This document shows positions 32,380 to 37,578 of a DNA stretch of 37,578 nucleotides, one piece after another. Origin of the DNA: Pedobacter terrae (lineage in GTDB: Bacteria > Bacteroidota > Bacteroidia > Sphingobacteriales > Sphingobacteriaceae). The notes below the pieces were generated by a model that did no database searches, was not told where the DNA came from, and worked only from the letters and a program-made list of their open reading frames with translations. How positions within the stretch are numbered: position 1 is the first letter of the stretch; each line of letters begins with the position of its first letter. Both the position numbers and the translations under genes were made by a program. Location: contig NZ_FNCH01000033.1 of NCBI RefSeq assembly GCF_900100705.1, positions 1 through 37,578 on the forward strand, in the 5' to 3' direction.

Positions 32380-32400
32380 ATGCTGAAATAAATTCAGCAT
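32380..32400. repeat. Dispersed palindrome, second copy
   Basis: ATGCTGAA (32380-32387), ATAAA, TTCAGCAT (32393-32400) is a perfect 8-bp hairpin followed by GACG. It is the reverse-complement relative of the hairpin at 6639-6657. Confidence 0.65.
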
Positions 32401-32471
32401 GACGATCGCGTGTGGAAAAAGGCTAGATACTAAACAATTAACTTAGTGCTTTCAGCAAAATGCTAGATTAT

Positions 32472-32547
32472 GACTGAACACTAGTGGACTAATGACTTAG
32501 GACTGAAGACTCCAGACTAACGACCCCGGACTTCCGACTAAGAACTC
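32472..32547. repeat. Tandem heptamer array GACTnnn
   Basis: GACT, or a one-base variant, starts at 32472, 32479 (CACT), 32487, 32494, 32501, 32508, 32515, 32522 (GACC), 32529 and 32536. Eight consecutive units are in exact 7-nt register, and the three intervening bases are free to vary. It begins about 24 bp after the pyrB stop codon. Confidence 0.8.
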
Positions 32548-32570
32548 CCATCTCTCCACTCCAAACTAAT

Positions 32571-33500
32571 TTACCCCTGACTGGCTAACAAATAAAGCAC
32601 AGCCATTCTCACCGCCACTCCGTTTTCTACCTGTTCTAAAATGATCGATTGTTTGCTATCGGCTACATCGCTGGTGATCTCCACACCTCTGTTTATTGGG
32701 CCAGGGTGCATGACGATGATTTCTTTATCAAGATTATCTAAGATCTGTTTATTTAAGCCGTACATCATGGCATATTCCCTTAAAGATGGGAAGTATTTGA
32801 TATCCTGACGCTCCAACTGGATACGCAGCATGTTGGCTACATCGCACCAGTTCAGTGCTTTGATTAAATTATGTTCAACTTTTACACCGAGTTGGTGGAT
32901 ATGTTTGGGAATTAAGGTAGTAGGCCCGCAAACCATCACCTCTGCGCCTAAACGTTGCAGGCAAAGGATGTTGGATATGGCAACTCTAGAGTGTAGGATA
33001 TCGCCCACAATCACCACTTTTTTACCAGCTACATCGCCCAGTTTCTGGCGGATGGAGAAAGCATCAAGTAAGGCCTGTGTAGGGTGTTCATGCGCGCCAT
33101 CTCCGGCATTTACAATCTGGGCCTTTACATGTTTACTTAAAAACTGACCTGCCCCGGCATAAGGATGACGCATGACTACCATATCAACTTTCATTGATAA
33201 GATGTTATTTACGGTATCGATAAGGGTTTCGCCTTTACTTACTGACGATGATGAGGCAGCAAAATTAACCACATCAGCTGAAAGCCTTTTTTCGGCAAGT
33301 TCGAAAGAAAGTTTGGTGCGGGTTGAGTTTTCGAAAAAGATATTGGCAATCGTAATGTCACGAAGTGAAGGAACCCTTTTGATTGGGCGGTTAATTACTT
33401 CCTTGAAATTATCTGCAGTTTCAAAAATCAATTCGATATCATTCCGGTTAATATCTTTAATGCCTAAAAGATGTCGGGTTGATAGTTTTTCTGCTGCCAT
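32571..33500 (-). CDS. pyrB: Aspartate carbamoyltransferase, catalytic subunit
   Basis: A 309-aa enzyme that joins carbamoyl phosphate and aspartate to give carbamoyl-aspartate, the committed step of pyrimidine synthesis. The carbamoyl-phosphate loop STRT is at 59-62 (FFENSTRTKLSFELA), the SKGE loop at about 88-91, HPTQ at 139-142 and HPGPINRG at 265-272. The length matches the bacterial catalytic chain. It starts 2 nt after the pyrR stop, so pyrR-pyrB form one transcript; no regulatory pyrI subunit is adjacent. Confidence 0.97.
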   Translation of the reverse strand: MAAEKLSTRHLLGIKDINRNDIELIFETADNFKEVINRPIKRVPSLRDITIANIFFENSTRTKLSFELAEKRLSADVVNFAASSSSVSKGETLIDTVNNILSMKVDMVVMRHPYAGAGQFLSKHVKAQIVNAGDGAHEHPTQALLDAFSIRQKLGDVAGKKVVIVGDILHSRVAISNILCLQRLGAEVMVCGPTTLIPKHIHQLGVKVEHNLIKALNWCDVANMLRIQLERQDIKYFPSLREYAMMYGLNKQILDNLDKEIIVMHPGPINRGVEITSDVADSKQSIILEQVENGVAVRMAVLYLLASQG

Positions 33501-33502
33501 TT

Positions 33503-34051
33503 TTATTTATTATTGTCTGATATTAAAATCACTTTATCTTCACTTCCTTCACTCGCCCAGGTTACTTTTACCTGTTGTGAGTTTAAGCTATCTACCTGAT
33601 GACCAATGTAATCTGGTTCTATAGGTAAGTGCCTGCTAAACCTGCGGTCTATTAAAACCAAAAGTTCTACTTTCTCTGGCCGGCCATATGCAAGCAGGGC
33701 ATCAAGTGCTGCCCTAATGGTTCTGCCGGTCCAAAGTACATCATCAATTAAGATTACTTTTTTGCCTTCGATAATAAAATCCATCGAGTTGCTGCTCGCG
33801 GTAACCAATCCGTCTTTACGGCGGAAATCATCTCTAAAGAAAGTAATGTCCAGGTTTCCCTTTAAAATTTTCTTGTTTTTTAAGATCTGTTGAAGATCCT
33901 GGTGGATGCGATCAGCCAAAAAAATACCCCTGGGCTGGATGCCAATTAAAACGGTATTTGCGAAATCGTCGTGGTTTTCAATTAATTGATGGCAGAGCCT
34001 CTTAATTGTAATCTGAATTTTTTGTCCGTCAAGAAGTGTTTTCTTTTGCAT
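33503..34051 (-). CDS. pyrR: PyrR: pyrimidine operon regulator / uracil phosphoribosyltransferase
   Basis: A 182-aa type I phosphoribosyltransferase. The PRPP loop VILIDDVLWTGRT is at 99-111, and GIQPRGIFLADRI (37-49) and SMDFIIEGKK are characteristic of PyrR. In Gram-positive bacteria it attenuates pyr transcription by binding RNA; here no anti-terminator/terminator pair is visible in the 70-bp leader, so regulation by RNA binding is unproven. The frame runs up to a TTG at 34069, but that codon lies inside a -7 box, so the ATG at 34051, 15 nt after the box, is the start. It is cotranscribed with pyrB. Confidence 0.93.
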   Translation of the reverse strand: MQKKTLLDGQKIQITIKRLCHQLIENHDDFANTVLIGIQPRGIFLADRIHQDLQQILKNKKILKGNLDITFFRDDFRRKDGLVTASSNSMDFIIEGKKVILIDDVLWTGRTIRAALDALLAYGRPEKVELLVLIDRRFSRHLPIEPDYIGHQVDSLNSQQVKVTWASEGSEDKVILISDNNK

Positions 34052-34066
34052 TGAAGAAGGATTGGG

Positions 34067-34074
34067 CAAATATA
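34067..34074 (-). promoter_or_regulatory. -7 element of pyrR-pyrB
   Basis: On the - strand this reads TATATTTG, a full TAnnTTTG match, 15 nt before the pyrR ATG. It excludes the upstream TTG as the start codon. The -33 region is weak. Confidence 0.55.
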
Positions 34075-34121
34075 GAAAAATGTTTTAAGGTTGAGAAGTT
34101 GAATTTGAAAATAGCTGTTTG

Positions 34122-34886
34122 TTAAATCCAGATGTCGTTTTCTGCAGTTAAAATTAATGGTTCATCGCCGGTAATTAATATGGTATGTTCATGTTGGGCC
34201 ACAAATCCACCCTTATTTCCGATAAGTGTCCAACCATCTTCCTGGGTTTCAGTAATGCTGGAAGCTGTTGAAATGAATGTTTCTACCGCCACAGTGGTGT
34301 TCTTTCTAAACCTTTCAAAATTATAACGATCGTAGAAATTGGCAATTTCATGAGGTGCTTCATGCAGGCCCCTGCCTACGCCATGTCCGGTTAAATTTTT
34401 AATGACCCGAAATCCTGATTTTCTGGCTTCAGTTTCAATTAACCGGCCAATCTCTGAAATTTTAACTCCCCCTTTTATCCGATTAATTGCTTTTTTAAGA
34501 ATGTTTTTAGAAGCATCTACTAATAATTGATGTTGGTGTAAGTCTTCTCCCAGAACAAAAGAACCGCCATTATCAGACCAAAAACCATTTAATTCAGCAG
34601 ATACATCTACATTCACTAAATCACCTTCCATTAATATTTTATGAGCTGACGGGATGCCATGTGCTACTTCGTTGTTAACACTAATGCAGGTCCACCCGGG
34701 AAATTGATAGGTTAATTTGGGTGCAGATCTCGCCCCTAAATCTTGTAATATCTCACCACCAAAATCATCCAGCTGCTTAGTGGATATACCTGGTTTTGCA
34801 AAATTGCGCATTTCCTTAAGCGTATAGGCAACAGCTTTGCTTACGCGTTTCATTCCTAATAATTCTTCTTCTGTAGTGATTGACAT
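34122..34886 (-). CDS. map: Type I methionine aminopeptidase
   Basis: A 254-aa cytosolic metalloprotease that removes the initiator methionine. All five metal ligands are present: D94 (VNVDVSAELNGF), D105 (WSDNGGSF), H168 (TGHGVGRGLHEAP), E202 (AVETFIS) and E233 (AQHEHTILIT), plus substrate histidines H76 and H175. The second-ligand block reads GFWSDNGGSF instead of the GYxGDxxxTF usual in housekeeping enzymes, and TIEP is replaced by AVET, so this may be a second, divergent MetAP with the main copy in the ribosomal-protein cluster. It lies upstream of pyrR on the same strand (70-bp gap with a promoter) and divergent from the DCC gene. Confidence 0.92.
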   Translation of the reverse strand: MSITTEEELLGMKRVSKAVAYTLKEMRNFAKPGISTKQLDDFGGEILQDLGARSAPKLTYQFPGWTCISVNNEVAHGIPSAHKILMEGDLVNVDVSAELNGFWSDNGGSFVLGEDLHQHQLLVDASKNILKKAINRIKGGVKISEIGRLIETEARKSGFRVIKNLTGHGVGRGLHEAPHEIANFYDRYNFERFRKNTTVAVETFISTASSITETQEDGWTLIGNKGGFVAQHEHTILITGDEPLILTAENDIWI

Positions 34887-34939
34887 AGGCTTTTTTTTTG
34901 TTAAAAATAGCGTTTTAGCTTTTAGTTCAATAAATTAGA

Positions 34940-34947
34940 TAGCTTTG
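34940..34947 (+). promoter_or_regulatory. -7 element directly upstream of the DCC-family gene
   Basis: TAGCTTTG ends 5 nt before the ATG at 34953 and overlaps the alternative GTG at 34947. Transcription is predicted to begin at or next to the ATG. No strong -33 element is seen. Confidence 0.45.
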
Positions 34948-34952
34948 TGACA

Positions 34953-35357
34953 ATGATATCGAAAAATCCGGTAATTTTTTTTGATGGTGTTTGCAATCTT
35001 TGTAACGCATCTGTGCAGTTTGTTATTGAACACGATCAGAAGGATCTGTTTAAATTTACTGCGCTACAGGGCGATTATGCTAAAGAAACGCTGCCAAAAT
35101 TTAATGCGGATTTAGAAAAGCTGGCTACCATTCTGTTGCTGGAGGATGGCAAGCTTTATACGAAATCATCAGCGGCACTGCGGGTGGCGCGCAAACTGAA
35201 TGGATTAATTCCGCTTCTTTACACATTTATCATCGTTCCCAAATTTATGCGTGATTGGGTTTATGATTGGATTGCCAAAAACCGTTACAAATGGTGGGGA
35301 AAACAGGAGAGTTGTTGGGTGCCAACACCGGCTTTAAAAAGTAAGTTTTTACCTTAA
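34953..35357 (+). CDS. DCC-family (DUF393) thiol-disulfide oxidoreductase-like protein
   Basis: A 134-aa protein with the family signature D11-G-V-C14-N-L-C17 at the N-terminus (FFDGVCNLCN) and conserved FTALQGDYA and SSAALRVARKLNG blocks. The CxxC is thioredoxin-like but the substrate is not known for the family. A hydrophobic stretch (about 85-100; LIPLLYTFIIVP) may be a membrane-associated helix. The frame can also open with GTG at 34947, but that codon overlaps a -7 box, so ATG 34953 is chosen. Its stop codon overlaps the stop of the convergent small gene within TTAA. Confidence 0.87.
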   Translation: MISKNPVIFFDGVCNLCNASVQFVIEHDQKDLFKFTALQGDYAKETLPKFNADLEKLATILLLEDGKLYTKSSAALRVARKLNGLIPLLYTFIIVPKFMRDWVYDWIAKNRYKWWGKQESCWVPTPALKSKFLP

Positions 35358-35560
35358 TGTTGCGGTTTGTCTTTCTTTCTGCCCGGCGACCACAACCACA
35401 GCGATAATACAATTAATGGGATACAGATACTCAATGAAATTACAATGAGGATCGGGCGCTGTTTAACCATATCTGCTTCCCGGGAAATAAAAACATACAC
35501 TGCTTCTTTAATGGCAAATATGGTAATGATAGTAGAAAGGAAGGCAAATAGTTTACGCAT
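35354..35560 (-). CDS. Small two-TM membrane protein of unknown function
   Basis: A 68-aa protein with TM helices at about 3-20 and 36-58, a short charged loop between them and a basic C-terminal tail (GRKKDKPQH). Support for coding comes from a good promoter upstream, a proper ATG and a clean two-helix pattern; there is no recognisable domain. Its stop codon shares TTAA with that of the DCC gene on the other strand. Confidence 0.65.
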   Translation of the reverse strand: MRKLFAFLSTIITIFAIKEAVYVFISREADMVKQRPILIVISLSICIPLIVLSLWLWSPGRKKDKPQH

Positions 35561-35575
35561 GATTTATTTTTAATG

Positions 35576-35608
35576 CAAAGATTGCATTATTTTTCATAAT
35601 AGCACAAA
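35576..35608 (-). promoter_or_regulatory. Promoter of the small membrane-protein gene
   Basis: On the - strand: TTTG (35608-35605), 21-nt spacer, AATCTTTG (35583-35576). This is the TTTG / TAnnTTTG pattern with one mismatch, 15 nt before the ATG. Confidence 0.5.
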
Positions 35609-35662
35609 TCTATAGGTTGCAATTAAAATTCAGCAGATGGCGCAGCAGATTGATCTAACTAA

Positions 35663-37327
35663 CTATTCTAAATACCTTTTCGAGTAAGCAATACCCATCA
35701 AATCGTAACGCTTAAACTGCACTTTTAGGCGCTTCTGAAAATCCGGATAATTTCGCTTTTCTTTCGGACTCCATAACACTTCGCTCAAAGCGTCCAGTCG
35801 TGGAAAAAGCTGGTATTGTACCTTGGCCGGATTGGTAATATATTCGCTCCATAAACAGCCCTGTGCGCCCCAAATATATTTTGCCTGCTCGGCATTTAAT
35901 TCGGCCGGTATAGGTTCATAATTGTAAACATCAGCAAGCATTGAAGGTGTACTTGCCGTTAAGCTGTCTTCTTTTACAAACTGACCGTGGTTAAAGTATA
36001 ATTTATTTTCTGGGGTCATAATGGCTTTATGATGTTGCTTAGCCGCTTCGATACCACCTTTTTCGCCCTGCCAGCTCATTACCACAGCATTTGGTGCCAG
36101 GCCTCCCTGTAAAATCTCGTTCCAGCCGATAATAGTTTTGCCTTTACTGTTTACAAACCTCTCCATTTTGCGGATAAAGTAACTTTGCATTTCACTTTCG
36201 TTTTTTAGACCATTTGTTTTCATGATCTGTTGAGAAACTGCCGATTGTTTCCACCATACTTTGGAAGCTTCATCGCCACCAATGTGTATATATGGAGAGG
36301 GGAACAAGGCCATTACCTCTGTTAAAACATTTTCCAAAAACTTAAAAGTAGTATCAGAAGCTTGGAGTACATTGTTGTATTTGTTCATCATACCCCAGGT
36401 TTCGGCAACTGTATACTTTTTGTTGGGTTCAGTACCTAACTCAGGATAAGCTGCCAGTAAAGCCATACTATGTGCCGGCATTTCAATTTCAGGGATAATG
36501 GTGATGTAGCGTTTGGCCGCATAATCAACTACCTCTTTAATCTGTTCCTGGGTGTAATAGCCACCATGGCGAATGCCATCGGTTTTAATTACGGCATCTT
36601 TTGGTGTAATTTTAATTTCGTTAGGCAGCACCTGGTATTTAATATTTTCATTCCCTTTTCCCGGCCATAAACCAATAATGCTGCCGTTGCGCCAGGCACC
36701 AATCTCGGTCAGTTTTGGGTATTTTTTGATTTCAATGCGCCAGCCATGGTCATCAGTTAAATGCCAATGGAAATAATTCATTTTATGCAGTGCTAAATAA
36801 TCAATGTATTGTTTAACAAAGGCTACATCAAAAAAATGGCGGCTTACATCAAGGTGCATGCCCCGGTAAGCAAAACGTGGATAATCAACAATTGAAACTG
36901 AAGGGATTTGAACAGGAAAAGCTTTATGGGAATAGGGTAGCAGTTGAATTAAAGTTTGGATGCCATAGAAAATTCCTTTTGAAGATGAAGCACTGATCTG
37001 GATTTGCTTATCATCTGAAAAAAGCTCATACCGATCTGCATTTAAGGTTTTGATGGTGTTTACTTCCAGCTTGATGACATTGCTTTTTTTATTGGAAGTA
37101 CTATCTCTGCCAATAACAATTCCATAATATTTTGAAAGATAATCTTTGAAAAATACAACGCTGTTATTTAAGGAATCTGGTGCAATAATCAGTGTGTTTT
37201 GATTGATGATAAATGATGCATTCTTAGTGTTTATATTAAGTTTAGCGGGCAGCGGAATAATATTTACTTCCTGGGCAATAAGTTTGAAGGAAATAATCGT
37301 AAGAAACAAAATGATAATTTTTCTCAT
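35663..37327 (-). CDS. Secreted beta-N-acetylhexosaminidase (GH20)
   Basis: A 554-aa exo-enzyme that releases terminal GlcNAc or GalNAc. Signal peptide 1-19 (FKLIAQ); GH20b domain about 20-148; catalytic TIM barrel about 150-500 with RGMHLDVSRHFF, NYFHWHLTDDHGWRIEI and the catalytic pair D352-E353 in HIGGDEASKVWW. W404 (GWNEIL), W425 (SWQGEKGG) and W489 (GAQGCLWSE) fit the substrate-pocket tryptophans. The start is the ATG before a clean signal sequence; a TACTTTTG box lies 25 nt upstream. It could finish glycans opened by the EndoH-like enzyme, but it is 20 kb away and not in that operon. No terminator is evident. Confidence 0.95.
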   Translation of the reverse strand: MRKIIILFLTIISFKLIAQEVNIIPLPAKLNINTKNASFIINQNTLIIAPDSLNNSVVFFKDYLSKYYGIVIGRDSTSNKKSNVIKLEVNTIKTLNADRYELFSDDKQIQISASSSKGIFYGIQTLIQLLPYSHKAFPVQIPSVSIVDYPRFAYRGMHLDVSRHFFDVAFVKQYIDYLALHKMNYFHWHLTDDHGWRIEIKKYPKLTEIGAWRNGSIIGLWPGKGNENIKYQVLPNEIKITPKDAVIKTDGIRHGGYYTQEQIKEVVDYAAKRYITIIPEIEMPAHSMALLAAYPELGTEPNKKYTVAETWGMMNKYNNVLQASDTTFKFLENVLTEVMALFPSPYIHIGGDEASKVWWKQSAVSQQIMKTNGLKNESEMQSYFIRKMERFVNSKGKTIIGWNEILQGGLAPNAVVMSWQGEKGGIEAAKQHHKAIMTPENKLYFNHGQFVKEDSLTASTPSMLADVYNYEPIPAELNAEQAKYIWGAQGCLWSEYITNPAKVQYQLFPRLDALSEVLWSPKEKRNYPDFQKRLKVQFKRYDLMGIAYSKRYLE

Positions 37328-37352
37328 GCTGAAAAGGTTGGGTTACGCTTTT

Positions 37353-37360
37353 CAAAAGTA
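37353..37360 (-). promoter_or_regulatory. -7 element of the GH20 gene
   Basis: On the - strand this reads TACTTTTG (TAnnTTTG), 25 nt before the ATG. The -33 region is not conserved. Confidence 0.45.
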
Positions 37361-37407
37361 GTGATAATAGGAGGGATGTACAGAATAAGTAGAGGAGAAT
37401 GGATTAT

Positions 37408-37443
37408 TTTGTTACATAAAAGTAATGCCGTCCTTTAGATTTG
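37408..37443 (+). promoter_or_regulatory. Possible + strand promoter near the right edge
   Basis: TTTG (37408-37411) and TAGATTTG (37436-37443) with a 24-nt spacer, longer than the usual 19-21. No gene start follows within the window; it may serve a feature beyond the edge. Confidence 0.3.
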
Positions 37444-37509
37444 TTTTGATATTTTATTTAAGGTTAATAAACCATTTAGTTTACTTAAATTATAAATCAG
37501 ATTACCTAA

Positions 37510-37578
37510 AACGGTAGCGGCACATTAAGAGTTCGTCAAGGTTTTTATGCCTATGAAATGATGCAATCCGCTACCGTT
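37510..37578. repeat. 11-bp perfect inverted repeat at the window edge
   Basis: AACGGTAGCGG (37510-37520) and CCGCTACCGTT (37568-37578) are 47 bp apart with no gene between. The right arm touches the window end and may extend further. Confidence 0.6.

Larger units (their letters stand above)
32012..32570. other. 559-bp intergenic region with periodic repeats
   Basis: There is no gene here. It contains a CATTnnn tract (32151-32252), a CAATCT/AGATTG hairpin (32292-32309), a dispersed palindrome (32380-32400) and a GACTnnn heptad array (32472-32547). The 90 bp before the TPR gene are AT-rich and should hold its promoter, but no perfect TAnnTTTG is present; CATATTTG lies 8 nt before the ATG. Confidence 0.7.

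Noticed and set aside
32012..32570. CRISPR array at the periodic tracts
   Set aside because: Unit length is 7 nt with degenerate bases, far from the 28-40 bp repeats and unique spacers of CRISPR; no cas genes are nearby.
34052..34121. PyrR-dependent attenuator in the pyrR leader
   Set aside because: No anti-terminator/terminator pair and no PyrR-binding-loop-like sequence is visible in the short leader.

Overview
The window comes from a low-GC member of the Bacteroidota, most likely a Pedobacter-like member of the Sphingobacteriaceae. The evidence is two SusC/SusD pairs, an ECF sigma factor with a FecR anti-sigma factor, a PafA-type phosphatase, a fused IcmF mutase, -7 elements of the form TAnnTTTG, and start sites without a clear Shine-Dalgarno sequence. 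The genus is an inference from gene content; no 16S sequence is present.

Layout. (1) 1-1410: the 3' end of a 5S rRNA gene with its terminator, then five tandem copies of a 240-266 bp non-coding repeat built from interchangeable hairpin modules. (2) 1.5-6.5 kb: a plant-like soluble acyl-ACP desaturase (+), a fused B12-dependent acyl-CoA mutase IcmF (-) and a small VOC-fold protein (-). (3) 6.8-9.8 kb (-): secreted phosphatase PafA and FolC. (4) 10.1-14.1 kb (-): a tightly coupled operon of a HU/CCDC81-TM-SPOR protein, ExbB/TolQ, ExbD/TolR and a TonB-like protein. Its three junctions are all 1-nt TAATG overlaps, its promoter lies far upstream and it ends in twin terminators. (5) 14.2-20.2 kb (-): a glycan-utilisation locus of SusC, SusD and a lipoprotein closely resembling Endo H (GH18), which suggests capture and cleavage of high-mannose N-glycans. 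(6) 20.5-26.9 kb (+), divergent from (5): ECF sigma, FecR, SusC with an STN domain, and SusD, the layout of a trans-envelope signalling operon. (7) 27.3-32.0 kb (-): a large periplasmic TPR protein and an outer-membrane barrel. (8) 32.6-34.9 kb (-): pyrB, pyrR and a methionine aminopeptidase. (9) 34.9-37.3 kb: a DCC-family protein (+), a small two-TM protein (-) and a secreted GH20 beta-hexosaminidase (-).

How the genes fit together. Regions 5 and 6 share a 276-bp divergent control region. One SusC carries an STN signalling domain and the other a CarboxypepD_reg-like domain, so the sigma/FecR pair may report on ligand uptake by its own SusC and possibly control the EndoH locus. Region 4 couples a peptidoglycan-binding SPOR protein to a proton-channel energy transducer, as Tol-Pal does. 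The least explained features are the hairpin array beside the rRNA operon, the 7-nt periodic GACTnnn/CATTnnn tracts between pyrB and the TPR gene, and the repeated QHEExPNRFGHTPE linker of the SPOR protein. No CRISPR array, complete insertion sequence, tRNA, prophage or recognisable defence system is visible.
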